Source: Dyadobacter jejuensis (lineage in GTDB: Bacteria > Bacteroidota > Bacteroidia > Cytophagales > Spirosomataceae). From it: 64,000 bases of DNA. Positions 43,839-53,054 of the stretch are shown one piece after another. Every line of letters begins with the position of its first letter. Position 1 is the stretch's first letter. The position numbers and the translations under genes were made by a program. Under the pieces are notes generated by a model. That model was given only the letters and a program-made list of their open reading frames with translations. It had not been told where the DNA came from and searched no databases. The DNA is taken from NCBI RefSeq assembly GCF_003149085.1, contig NZ_QGDT01000003.1, positions 1 through 64,000 on the forward strand, written 5' to 3'.

Positions 43839-46388
43839 TTAGAATCGATAGGTAAGTACTCCCGAGACATTCCGCGGCTGGATTTTATCTATAAAGGAAG
43901 TCCGATAGGCATCGTATCCTACTTTGTTGAATATATTATTGGCCAAGCATCTAACACCCCAATTTTTGTTGATCTGGTATCCTATTTGGGCATTTACCAA
44001 GGTATAGGCCTTGTTGAGCCAAGGCTTGTTACTAGTGTCAACACCATGGGTTGTATAGCCGGCTTGAGTCCAGTCGTTATAGGGACGCGACCCTAGGTAG
44101 TATACTCCGGCGCCGAAATTCAAATGGGCCAATTTGCCTTCGCGAACCGTATAGTTAACCCATCCATTGAAAGTATGGTGAGGGGTATTATTGGGGGCCG
44201 ATCCTTCTACATTGACTTCGGTATTCCGATAGGAAGCGTCGATATAGGAGTAACCCAGGATGGTTTCAAGATTTTCGAGAATTCTTCCGGTTAATTCTAT
44301 TTCTACTCCCTGGCGGCGGTCGTCACCATTGGCACGGTACACGTTCCTTCCCTCTATGGTAATTGGTGCATTATTGATGTCGTAAAGTTGCTCAATAATG
44401 TTACTCTGTTCTATTCTATAGAGGGTTAAATTGAACCTTAACCGGTTATTCAACCAATCGGACTTGATACCAGCCTCTAATTGATTGACGAAACCATTCC
44501 CAAAAGTATTGCCGTTTGCGTCGATTTGACTGACGTTTTCAGGACGTGTACTGTTGGTATAAGAAGCGAAGACATTCAGCCCTTTTTTGACGGATACCAT
44601 CATTCCGACGATGGGGTTCCAAAAGTTGGTACGGGTGAAAGCAGAACTTAGCGGATCGTTACTCTGATTGGTACTGTAGCGTAACCCTGCAAAAAGCTTG
44701 ACCCGGTCGGCTAGGGTGATGACGTCCTGGGCCGTCAGTCCCATATTGGTGGTTTTGCTGATGGTCTCACCGGTTGAGGTAAAATTGGCCGTTCCATAAG
44801 GAAGGGTGTTGCTGATGGATTCTGGATCGAAAATATCGATGACCCCAGGGATGCTGATCGTATTGTACGATGCTTGGGTAAGGTCTGTGATTTTATAGTC
44901 GACTCCCACCATAAAAGTATGCTTCAGAATTCCCGTTTGTAGGGATTCGCCTACCAAATCGAACTGAACTACCGTGTTTTTGTCGATTCTTGGGAGGCTG
45001 TGACTGATGGACCGGGTGTAAAGGTGCAGTTGTTGATCGTTTACCCCTGGGCTACTTGCGACCGGTGTTAAGGAGGTTCTGATGGCGTCAGCATCGAAAT
45101 TGGATCGGTATACCGCTCCACGTACATATAGTTTTTGGGCAGGGTCAAGGTATCTTTTAAATCGAGCCGTGAAAGTCGAATGCTTTGTGATAGAGAGATC
45201 CGACTTGAATCCTAACATTCTATCATCGGGTATGTCGTAGATCTCATTGCGGCGATTGGTCAGATACTGCAGGTTGGAGCTGCTAACAGGTAGGGTAGGG
45301 TCAAAGTTGGGGTTGGGGTCCACCGCCATATTGACTGTTCCCGCATCAATCGACTCATTGACGTTATAATAATCCATTTCCAGAGTTATTGTAGTTTGTT
45401 CGTTGGGACGGAAGGCCAATGATGGGTTGATATAAAAGGATTCCTTTTGCATGCCCTTTCTGAATTTACCACCAGTCTGATAGGCCCCGTTGATGCGGAA
45501 GGCGATGGTTTTGGACTCGTTCAGAAGGCCTTGGAAGTCGAAAGTTGGTCTAAAAAGATTGAAACTTCCACCCCGTACCGAGACGGCCCCTTCGGTTTCG
45601 AATTTTGGAGTCTTGGTCACCACATTGACAATTCCTCCTGGCGCCCCAAGGTCGGTCGCCTGTCCTGAGGCCTGTCCGAGGCCTTGAGTTACCGATGCGG
45701 AACCTTTCATGACCTGTATACTCTCTACTCCCTGCATGTCGGTAGGGTAGCCCATACCTCTAAAATCGGTCATTACACGTACGCCGTTCTTCAGCGTAGG
45801 GATTCCTCGAAACCCTCGGGCCGAAATACTCTCTTTTACTCCTCCATAAGTAGAATAGGTGTATACCCCTGGAATATTTCGAACCCCTTCAATTACTGAC
45901 AGAGCGCCTTGCTTTTCTATGAGACGGTCTGAGATCACCGAAATGCTTTGTATCTGATCGCTGGGCTTAAGAGGAAGACGGGTAATGGCCTCCAGCTTGT
46001 CAGGTTGTTTATTCCTGTCGCCAAATACCTCTACGGTCTGTAATTCGTTAGTCTGGTCCTTTAAAATGACCTTGATCCTACGGTTCTCATTGCTACCTAA
46101 TTCAATGGTTTCCTCCTTAGTTTGAAAACCTAGCAATGAAAATCTTAGCGTTACGGCTCCAGATGGCAGGCCCGATAAATGGAAACGGCCTGAGGCATCG
46201 GTGGTAGTGCCTTGCCCGGTATTGGCGATGCTGATATGAACCTGCACTAAGGGCTCACCGTTTTCCGAAGCTACTTTTCCCAGTATAGAGCCATTCTGTT
46301 GGGCCCAGGCCTGGGTGTTAAGGAGTGCTAAAAGGATCAAGATCCCCACAGCTATTTGATTGATTCGAGGTAGATTTAAAATATGCAT
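43839..46388 (-). CDS. TonB-dependent siderophore-type receptor
   Basis: An 849-residue outer-membrane receptor. A signal peptide (ILILLALLNTQAWAQ) is followed by a carboxypeptidase-like domain (about 33-110, GSILGKVASENGEPLVQVHI). The plug (about 135-265) contains SIAVISD-type SISVISDRLIEKQGALSV and GGIVNVVTKTPKFETEG, typical of FhuA/FpvA-like siderophore receptors. The barrel ends with VSGVLTYRF, terminal Phe included. It is divergent from an AraC regulator of the PchR kind and is co-transcribed with the sialidase-fold protein. The substrate is probably a ferric siderophore, or possibly another metal chelate given the neighbours. Confidence 0.92.
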   Translation of the reverse strand: MHILNLPRINQIAVGILILLALLNTQAWAQQNGSILGKVASENGEPLVQVHISIANTGQGTTTDASGRFHLSGLPSGAVTLRFSLLGFQTKEETIELGSNENRRIKVILKDQTNELQTVEVFGDRNKQPDKLEAITRLPLKPSDQIQSISVISDRLIEKQGALSVIEGVRNIPGVYTYSTYGGVKESISARGFRGIPTLKNGVRVMTDFRGMGYPTDMQGVESIQVMKGSASVTQGLGQASGQATDLGAPGGIVNVVTKTPKFETEGAVSVRGGSFNLFRPTFDFQGLLNESKTIAFRINGAYQTGGKFRKGMQKESFYINPSLAFRPNEQTTITLEMDYYNVNESIDAGTVNMAVDPNPNFDPTLPVSSSNLQYLTNRRNEIYDIPDDRMLGFKSDLSITKHSTFTARFKRYLDPAQKLYVRGAVYRSNFDADAIRTSLTPVASSPGVNDQQLHLYTRSISHSLPRIDKNTVVQFDLVGESLQTGILKHTFMVGVDYKITDLTQASYNTISIPGVIDIFDPESISNTLPYGTANFTSTGETISKTTNMGLTAQDVITLADRVKLFAGLRYSTNQSNDPLSSAFTRTNFWNPIVGMMVSVKKGLNVFASYTNSTRPENVSQIDANGNTFGNGFVNQLEAGIKSDWLNNRLRFNLTLYRIEQSNIIEQLYDINNAPITIEGRNVYRANGDDRRQGVEIELTGRILENLETILGYSYIDASYRNTEVNVEGSAPNNTPHHTFNGWVNYTVREGKLAHLNFGAGVYYLGSRPYNDWTQAGYTTHGVDTSNKPWLNKAYTLVNAQIGYQINKNWGVRCLANNIFNKVGYDAYRTSFIDKIQPRNVSGVLTYRF

Positions 46389-46490
46389 TGTTTGTTTATT
46401 TGGACTAATTATAATTTAATGCAAAATTGCACCTCGATTGGGGTACAACGCTATCGTAATTGGGATTAATTATATTGAAAACGGGAGTAA

Positions 46491-47423
46491 ATGAACTGGA
46501 AGTTTAAAGCATTGGAGAATGGGGAGGAGGAGAGCGGCCTTGTGGATAGTGGCATGCTCCAAGAAATATCGGTTCTGGAAGACCCTGCCGTGCTGTTTTG
46601 GGAAAAGAATGAGCATTATGAGATCCTGGCCTATAAAAATGTAGTTGGTGGGCGTCTGATCCTAGAGCCAACAGCAGAAGAGTATTTTTTACAATTGTAT
46701 TTTTGTCTTTCAGGTAGCACGACCTTGATCGACACCTTAGGGCAACAATCGTATGAAGCCGGACAATGTGCTGTGCAAAGATCGGGTTTAATGCTAGGTA
46801 CGCATCAAATAGAGTTTGCGGAGGCAGGTTGCCAGGCGTTAATCATGTACCTCTCCGAGGAATTTATGGGTCGATATACCGCTACCGAAGAGTGGAAACC
46901 AGTTTATAAGGATATAAAAACAGGAAGCTCTTCTATAAAAGTTTCAGTACCCATGCAGCAGCATATGGATCAACTCTTAAATTGTAGTAAACCAGAGCCA
47001 TGGAGACGCTCTTTTATCGATTTGAAGGTGGCAGAGCTTTTATTAAGCCTATTGGACGCTAGTCAGGATGCCAGTCCCGTAGTTCGTGAACCACTACATC
47101 GTGATCAAATAAAACTTGTCGAAGCCAAAAAAATTCTAGATGTGGAGTTCCGAAAGCCCCCTACGATTGTCAATCTTTCCAGAAGGGTAGGCCTCAATGA
47201 GTTTAAACTCAAAAAGATATTTCGTCAGGTCTATGGAACCACCATTCGAGGGTATATTACGAATGTTCGTATGGGAAAGGCACAGGACTTGCTGCTTAGT
47301 AGAGAATATAATATTGCTGAAGTAGCCGATTTGGTAGGCTATGGCAGTCCTTCCCATTTTACATTGGCCTATAAGAAGCATTTTAACTATTTGCCCAGTG
47401 ATATTTTACAGAGTATGAATTGA
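46491..47423 (+). CDS. AraC-family regulator, PchR-like
   Basis: A 310-residue regulator with an N-terminal sensor half (ILEPTAEEYFLQLYFCLSGS) and a C-terminal double helix-turn-helix (about 215-305): PTIVNLSRRVGLNEFKLKKI and YNIAEVADLVGYGSPSHFTL. The variant FKLKKIFRQVYGTTIRGY resembles PchR-type regulators of siderophore uptake, which sense the iron-loaded siderophore. It is divergent from the TonB receptor with 102 bases between starts, so regulation of that receptor is the simplest reading. Confidence 0.9.
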   Translation: MNWKFKALENGEEESGLVDSGMLQEISVLEDPAVLFWEKNEHYEILAYKNVVGGRLILEPTAEEYFLQLYFCLSGSTTLIDTLGQQSYEAGQCAVQRSGLMLGTHQIEFAEAGCQALIMYLSEEFMGRYTATEEWKPVYKDIKTGSSSIKVSVPMQQHMDQLLNCSKPEPWRRSFIDLKVAELLLSLLDASQDASPVVREPLHRDQIKLVEAKKILDVEFRKPPTIVNLSRRVGLNEFKLKKIFRQVYGTTIRGYITNVRMGKAQDLLLSREYNIAEVADLVGYGSPSHFTLAYKKHFNYLPSDILQSMN

Positions 47424-47748
47424 AGGGATAAAATGGGAAGTAGGATAAAAGGATTTTTACTGATATTAAATATGGCTAAGTGTCAAAATGTGTTTTTAAA
47501 GTTTTTTTAATAAATATTTGATCAAAATATTGTTTTGTTTTGAAGGTTGCGTTATTATGCTTAAACTTGCCTATCCTTAAAAAATTCTAGTATGATGTAC
47601 CTATTCCCAAAATATCGGAAGACTTTTCGCCAGTTTCATGAATGGGCTCGTACACGCAGATTATTTAGGGAAATTAATTGCGGTTTTACTGACTATTCCT
47701 AATCCTAAAACAATTTAAAACCAAAACAATCCTAACCCATTATTCAAT
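47424..47748. other. Upstream region of the third susCD pair
   Basis: About 325 AT-rich bases. It should hold the promoter and a long leader of susC3. A 36-codon frame at 47592-47702 is listed separately. No sigma/anti-sigma genes or strong hairpins were seen. Confidence 0.4.
47592..47702 (+). CDS. Possible small protein or leader peptide before susC3
   Basis: ATG 47592 opens a 36-residue frame, MMYLFPKYRKTFRQFHEW and on, ending GFTDYS and TAA 46 bases before susC. It is basic and aromatic-rich. No homolog is recognised. It could be a leader peptide controlling susC3, or chance. Confidence 0.25.
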   Translation: MMYLFPKYRKTFRQFHEWARTRRLFREINCGFTDYS

Positions 47749-50700
47749 ATGCGAACATTTAAAAAATGTGTAGCCGGAACCTATCGAGGTTCCGTGCGTT
47801 ACACCTTAGCGCTCCTACTGGGAGCATCTTATGCCGGGCCCATGTTGGCGGCCCCTTTGCCAATAGACGTTCTACAGGTGGACCGTAAGGTGATCGGTAC
47901 CATTACTGACGAATCGGGAGAGACCATGCCCGGGGTGACCGTCCTACTTAAAGGGACAAGTCTTGGAACCACTACTGATATCGACGGAAACTTTCAGTTA
48001 AACATTCCCGAGGCTCAGCTTGGCAATGCGGTTATGGTTTTTAGCTTTATTGGTTATGAGCAGCAAGAAATACCTTTGGGCAGTCAGGCCAGAATTGATT
48101 TGATATTAAAGTCGTCGGTTAGCGTTTTAGACCAAGTAGTGGTTGTAGGTTATTCTTCGAAAAAGGTAAAGTATCTCTCAAGTTCAGTAGCCACTATCGA
48201 TAATAAAAAGCTTAGAGATGTTACTTCTAATGAACTTCCTAATTTATTACAAGGGAAGGCTCCAGGGGTGGTTGTCTCGACTAGTTCAGGTGATCCAACG
48301 AGTGCAGCACGTATATTGATAAGGGGTGCGGGTACCATTTCGGCAGGCACTACTCCACTGACCGTGGTAGATGGAAACATAGGTGGGTCCTATAATCCGG
48401 TTGATATCGAGAATGTTACGGTGTTGAAGGATGTGGCTGCTACTGGACTCTATGGCTCACGTGCCGCCAATGGAGTCATTATCGTGACGACTAAGTCGGG
48501 GCAGCCTGGTAAAACAAAATTCAGTTTTAATAATACCCTAGGATTTGCTACGGCTACCACTGGGAAATTCAAATTGATGGACGCCCAACAACTTTACGAC
48601 TACCAATCTACATTTTATGACCGTGACCCTTCGGTAGTTAACACCAATACGAACTGGTGGAATGAGGCGTTTAGAACTGCCGTGGTCAACAATCATAATT
48701 TGTCGGTATCTGGGGGCAACGAAAAAACCACATTTTATATATCAGGAAACTATTACAAGGAGCAGGGAACTTTAGTCGAAAACGACAAAACGGGATATAA
48801 CTTCCGTACGAATTTGCAGTCCAAGTTGACAGACAAATTAACGGCTAAGGTGCTCTTCAACGGTACATTTACAAAAGATAATTATGCCAATAGCAATACC
48901 TTATACGATGCCTATAATAATATGCCTTTCGACCCAGCTTACGACGAAGATGGAAATCCGACGGATGGACGCACCTATCCAGATTGGCAAGGACGGGATC
49001 GGGAAAACTTCTTGCATTCCATCCAATACAATTATTCCAATGCCAAGAGTCTGACTATCAATACCGATATCAATTTGGATTATGCCATTACCGATGAGTT
49101 AACCTTTTCAACCTATAACAGGATATATTTTGGCAATGGGCAGTCGGCAAGTTATAATGATACCCGTACCAAACAGGGTGGTGCTAACGGCGGGGAGCTC
49201 TATAATGGGTCGACCTATGGGAATCGGTTGTTGACTTCTAATCGCCTGCGTTATGAGAAGGATTTTGGCCTGCATGGTATTAGCTTATTAGGGGTGGCCG
49301 AGGCCGAAAAATCTTATAACAGCAGTGCCTCATCGTCGGGTAAGGGATTGCCCCCTGGCAGGGATGTGATGTCGGTGGCTACGACGGTATTGTCGAATCC
49401 CACAGGAGAGTACGAGCAGGTAATGTTCCGGAAGTATCTGGCCACAGCCGACTACAACTATGACAACCGGTATTTTTTGGTTGGGTCCGTGGTGAATGAA
49501 TTTTCATCATTATTTGGAAGAAATAACCCAACGGCCAATTTTTACCAACTAGGGGCCTCTTGGGTATTTAGTAACGAGGACTTTTTAAAAGACAACAAGA
49601 CACTCACCTTCGCCAAGGTTAGGGTGAGTAATGGTACGGTGGGTAATGCCGACGGAATCAGCAATTTCGCTTCTTTGGGACTTTACAGTATCTCGCAAGC
49701 GGCCAGCTATTCGGGCTTGCCCGGTGCAGCGCCATCGCAAAAAGGAAACCCTGATCTTACTTGGGAAAAAATACGTTCGTCCAATATTGGTTTTGACCTG
49801 AGTTTTTTCAACCGGATAGATCTGGTAGCCGATGCGTATGTTAAGGAGGCTAGTTCACTCCTGTACCGTCAACCCTTAGCAGCCACAACCGGATACAGCT
49901 ACGTATGGGTCAATGCCGGCTCAGTTCGTAACAAGGGTTTTGAGTTTAGCCTTACTTCTACCAACATAAAAGGGAAAGACTTTAGTTGGGAGACAAACTT
50001 GAACATGGCCTTTAATAGAAACAAGGTTTTGGAGCTTAGCGACGGATCGGAGGTATTCAATTCGGGAGCCAGTCAGCCTATAGCCGTAGGTCATAATATG
50101 GACGAATGGAATATGCCTATCTGGGCAGGTGTGGATCCAGAAAATGGAGATCCTTTATGGGAAAAAATAACCTACGATGCCAATGGCAATGCTGTGAAAA
50201 GCGTGACCAATCAATATTCGGAGGCCCAAACCGCCGATTCGCGTCAATTTACAGGAAAGTCAGCTTCTCCTAAGTTTACTGGTGGGTTGTCCAATACCCT
50301 TGATTATAAAGGGTTTACGCTGTCGGCATTTTTGAATTTTGTGTATGGCAATACGATCTATAATGGTAGTCGCTTCTATTTTGACAACGACGGATTATAT
50401 GAGAGTTATAATGCGATGGTATTGGCCGATGGCTGGAACCGTTGGGAAAAGCCTGGTGACATTGCTACTCACCCTAAGCCTGTTGTAGGTGGAAATAAGG
50501 ATTCCAACCAAACCTCATCTAGATATTTAGAAGATGGTAGCTACATTCGTCTTAGAAATATTCGTTTGGGGTATTCAGTACCTAGCCAAGTGGTCAATAA
50601 GCTTGGATTTAATGCCATATCTGTATTTGTAAGTGGGGACAATCTTTGGACAGGAACCAAGTTTTCGGGGCCAGACCCGGAGGTGTCTTTGACCCAAGTT

Positions 50701-50778
50701 AACCAAAGCTCGGGGGTTTCAACGATTCGTTACCCCATTAGTAAAAAAATCCTTTTTGGTGTTAACTTTTCATTCTAA
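47749..50778 (+). CDS. SusC-family TonB-dependent receptor without STN domain
   Basis: A 1009-residue outer-membrane importer. After the signal segment (LALLLGASYAGPMLAA) comes a carboxypeptidase-like domain (about 45-125, VIGTITDESGETMPGVTVLL), the motif VVVVGYSSKKVKYLSSS and the plug (NPVDIENVTVLKDVAATGLY). The barrel ends FGVNFSF. It lacks the STN domain of the other two SusC proteins and has no adjacent sigma or anti-sigma gene, so its regulation differs. Its SusD partner begins 11 bases after its stop. Confidence 0.95.
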   Translation: MRTFKKCVAGTYRGSVRYTLALLLGASYAGPMLAAPLPIDVLQVDRKVIGTITDESGETMPGVTVLLKGTSLGTTTDIDGNFQLNIPEAQLGNAVMVFSFIGYEQQEIPLGSQARIDLILKSSVSVLDQVVVVGYSSKKVKYLSSSVATIDNKKLRDVTSNELPNLLQGKAPGVVVSTSSGDPTSAARILIRGAGTISAGTTPLTVVDGNIGGSYNPVDIENVTVLKDVAATGLYGSRAANGVIIVTTKSGQPGKTKFSFNNTLGFATATTGKFKLMDAQQLYDYQSTFYDRDPSVVNTNTNWWNEAFRTAVVNNHNLSVSGGNEKTTFYISGNYYKEQGTLVENDKTGYNFRTNLQSKLTDKLTAKVLFNGTFTKDNYANSNTLYDAYNNMPFDPAYDEDGNPTDGRTYPDWQGRDRENFLHSIQYNYSNAKSLTINTDINLDYAITDELTFSTYNRIYFGNGQSASYNDTRTKQGGANGGELYNGSTYGNRLLTSNRLRYEKDFGLHGISLLGVAEAEKSYNSSASSSGKGLPPGRDVMSVATTVLSNPTGEYEQVMFRKYLATADYNYDNRYFLVGSVVNEFSSLFGRNNPTANFYQLGASWVFSNEDFLKDNKTLTFAKVRVSNGTVGNADGISNFASLGLYSISQAASYSGLPGAAPSQKGNPDLTWEKIRSSNIGFDLSFFNRIDLVADAYVKEASSLLYRQPLAATTGYSYVWVNAGSVRNKGFEFSLTSTNIKGKDFSWETNLNMAFNRNKVLELSDGSEVFNSGASQPIAVGHNMDEWNMPIWAGVDPENGDPLWEKITYDANGNAVKSVTNQYSEAQTADSRQFTGKSASPKFTGGLSNTLDYKGFTLSAFLNFVYGNTIYNGSRFYFDNDGLYESYNAMVLADGWNRWEKPGDIATHPKPVVGGNKDSNQTSSRYLEDGSYIRLRNIRLGYSVPSQVVNKLGFNAISVFVSGDNLWTGTKFSGPDPEVSLTQVNQSSGVSTIRYPISKKILFGVNFSF

Positions 50779-50789
50779 ACTACAGGATC

Positions 50790-52298
50790 ATGAGATCAAA
50801 TTCAATATATAAATTTTTGTTAATGGGAAGCCTCGCCTTAGGGTCGGCATCCTGTAAGGAGTATTTTGAGCCCACGACGGCTATTGATGAAGAATCTGCC
50901 CTAACCAATGCGGGGGACGTCGAAACGGCTACCATCGGGACCTATGCCGTGTTGTTAAATGCCGCCTATGTTCGTAGTGTACATTTCTTAATGGAGTTTC
51001 CTAGCGATGAAGTTGCTCAGGGTCAGTCTTCCAGCGATGACCTTACCCGGGCCTACCGATACACCCATATCAATACTTCTGGTCATGCGACCAATTTTTG
51101 GGGCCAGGCTTATAAGGTAATCGCGGCGGCCAACAAAATTATTGCCTACGTCCCTGATGACGCCTCTACTACACTCCGCCAGCTTAAGGGGGAGAATATG
51201 TACCTCAGAGCTATGATGCACTATAATTTGGTACGGGTATTTGGTAGACCATATAGCCAAGGAAATGGCGAAAACCCAGGCATCCCCCTACTACTAGAAG
51301 GGTTGTCGGAAGAGGAGCAAAATGACATTTCTAGAAGTTCTGTGAAGGAAGTTTATGATTCGGTTATAAGCGATTTGTTGAAAGCCGCCGATCTGATGTC
51401 CGAAAACAAATCTAACTCTTTTGCCTCCAAAGAAGTAGCCTATGCCTTGTTATCTCGGGTTTATCTGTACAAGGAAGATTATGTAAATGCAGTTAAATAT
51501 GCTGATTTGGTCATTGATTCCGGACGGTATAGCCTTACTCAGGGTTCAGAGTTCAGTGGTTACTTTAAGACGGCTCCTGCCAGCAACCCAGAGACGATCT
51601 TTGCAATTCGTCATATGCCCGTTCAGGATAGAGGCTTTTCGGCTATTGGCTCTATGTACTTCAGCAGCGACCCTTCTGGCACCCCACAGGGCCAGGGCGT
51701 GAGTGGCTGGGCTGAAATATATGCCTCGCAGAAATATATCGATTTCCTTTCGCAACACCCTGACGACCTGCGGAAGAATTTTATAAGCCCTTATATGGTG
51801 GACGGCGAACTTCAGCATAATAAGAAATTGACGCCTACCACGCCCATGTATTATATCAATAAGTATTCGTTGCAGGAAGGTGTGATCAATTTGAGTTCGC
51901 CGGTCTATCTCAGATTGGCCGAAATATACCTGAATCGGGCTGAAGCCAATGCGCAACTGGGAAATACTCAAGAGGCCTTAGAGGATGTTAATTTGATACG
52001 CACCAGAGCTGGACTTCCTGATAGCGAGTTGTATACATCTAGTAATATGGGCTCCAAGAGTTTAATGGATGTGGTATTGGAAGAGCGCTGGTTAGAACTT
52101 GCTTTTGAGGGGCATAGGGCTTATGATCTTTTTAGAAATAATAGACCCATGGAGCGGGATTATCCTGGAACCCATTCCTTAAATAATACGCCGACTACCA
52201 ATACTCAGCAGCGTGTAATGCCTACCGATGACCGAGTGATATTTTTTATTCCTCAGGTAGAGATTGATAGGAATAGTAATTTAACCCAAAACCCATAA
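50790..52298 (+). CDS. SusD/RagB-family glycan-binding lipoprotein
   Basis: A 502-residue lipoprotein (signal MGSLALGSASC, then KEYFEPTTAIDEESA). The SusD core includes ENMYLRAMMHYNLVRVFGRP. The C-terminal motifs are VYLRLAEIYLNRAEANAQLG, VNLIRTRAGLPDSEL and LEERWLELAFEGHRAYDLFR, followed by IPQVEIDRNSNLTQN. It pairs with the SusC just upstream. No hydrolase follows, so the substrate cannot be inferred from context. Confidence 0.95.
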   Translation: MRSNSIYKFLLMGSLALGSASCKEYFEPTTAIDEESALTNAGDVETATIGTYAVLLNAAYVRSVHFLMEFPSDEVAQGQSSSDDLTRAYRYTHINTSGHATNFWGQAYKVIAAANKIIAYVPDDASTTLRQLKGENMYLRAMMHYNLVRVFGRPYSQGNGENPGIPLLLEGLSEEEQNDISRSSVKEVYDSVISDLLKAADLMSENKSNSFASKEVAYALLSRVYLYKEDYVNAVKYADLVIDSGRYSLTQGSEFSGYFKTAPASNPETIFAIRHMPVQDRGFSAIGSMYFSSDPSGTPQGQGVSGWAEIYASQKYIDFLSQHPDDLRKNFISPYMVDGELQHNKKLTPTTPMYYINKYSLQEGVINLSSPVYLRLAEIYLNRAEANAQLGNTQEALEDVNLIRTRAGLPDSELYTSSNMGSKSLMDVVLEERWLELAFEGHRAYDLFRNNRPMERDYPGTHSLNNTPTTNTQQRVMPTDDRVIFFIPQVEIDRNSNLTQNP

Positions 52299-52779
52299 TT
52301 TAGATACCCTTAATGTATTGAAATGGTGCCGTCTCTAAGTAAGTTAGGACGGCACTTTTTTATGTCCCTCCCCCTCTGAAGGAAGTTTTGATAATAGGAT
52401 GTTCTTAACTTGGTTGAATTGGGGATACCTTGCCCTCTTTCAATAGCCAGCCGATTATTTTTAAAATAATAGAATGATATGAAATTTACAGCGTTTATAT
52501 ACTGACTGAGTTGCTCGTGTTTATAGGTTTTAACGATTAATAAATATACCAGCTTTTGAATCTTGAGATGGTTCCACGTTAGTTGATAGGCTAGTGTGTC
52601 CTGAAAAGTAGTGCAAATCTAATGGGTGCTAACCTCATATTATTGCGTATTAACCCCATAATAGGATTCGTTGACGACATATATTTCTAGAGATAACGAA
52701 AGAATTGTACTTTTAATCAAAACAAACACAGAAGGCATTAGCCCTGTAATATTAAAAATAATATATCTTACTATTCGGA
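52299..52779. other. Gap after susCD3
   Basis: About 480 bases. It holds the susD3 terminator (52326-52361) and otherwise AT-rich sequence without a supportable gene. The segment around 52590-52620 (TGTCCTGAAAAGTAGTGC) superficially resembles an insertion-sequence end, but no transposase or second end was found. Confidence 0.4.
52326..52361 (+). terminator. Rho-independent terminator of susCD3
   Basis: GTGCCGTC (52326-52333) and GACGGCAC (52348-52355) form an 8-bp GC-rich stem followed by six T residues, 28 bases after the susD stop. Confidence 0.88.
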
Positions 52780-52968
52780 ATGAAAACAAGTGAAAAGGAA
52801 CTGAAGGAGATCCATAGGCTGTTGCAGCTGTACTTAAACGAAATTGAAGCTTCCAATCTTAAACCTTTATCGGCTCAGATGTACCAGACTCAGTCCATCA
52901 ACTTCGTAAGATGGATAAGCGGGGACTTTGTGCCCGGCGGGCACCTGCGAAAGGCACAGGAAAAGTAA
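52780..52968 (+). CDS. 62-residue protein resembling a recombinase core-binding (SAM-like) domain
   Basis: A short protein, MKTSEKELKEIHRLLQLYLN onward, with the pattern LSAQMYQTQSINFVRWISGD then FVPGG. This resembles the N-terminal SAM-like DNA-binding domain of tyrosine recombinases (a Y/T-rich helix followed by F-x-R-W), but no catalytic domain follows. Comparable stand-alone proteins occur in many bacteria; their role is unknown. A terminator lies downstream at 53015-53038 and a strong palindrome between them. It does not look like a shadow of another gene. Confidence 0.6.
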   Translation: MKTSEKELKEIHRLLQLYLNEIEASNLKPLSAQMYQTQSINFVRWISGDFVPGGHLRKAQEK

Positions 52969-52973
52969 TTGAA

Positions 52974-52994
52974 CGATATGGTGTCACCATATCG
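52974..52994. repeat. 21-base near-perfect palindrome after the 62-residue gene
   Basis: CGATATGGTG-T-CACCATATCG is a perfect 10-bp inverted repeat around a single T, five bases after the stop codon. With almost no loop it is more likely a protein-binding site than an RNA hairpin. Confidence 0.55.
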
Positions 52995-53014
52995 CAACTT
53001 TGCTCAAACGTTAG

Positions 53015-53038
53015 GGCCTCCATTGGGGGGCCTTTTTT
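53015..53038 (+). terminator. Terminator of the 62-residue gene
   Basis: GGCCTCC (53015-53021) and GGGGGCC (53026-53032) pair with one G-T contact, followed by six T residues. It lies about 45 bases after the small gene. Confidence 0.8.
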
Positions 53039-53054
53039 AGAATTAGTAACCTTC

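Noticed and set aside
52590-52620. Insertion-sequence-like end in the gap after susCD3
   Set aside because: Only a vague similarity; no transposase, second terminal repeat or target duplication was found.
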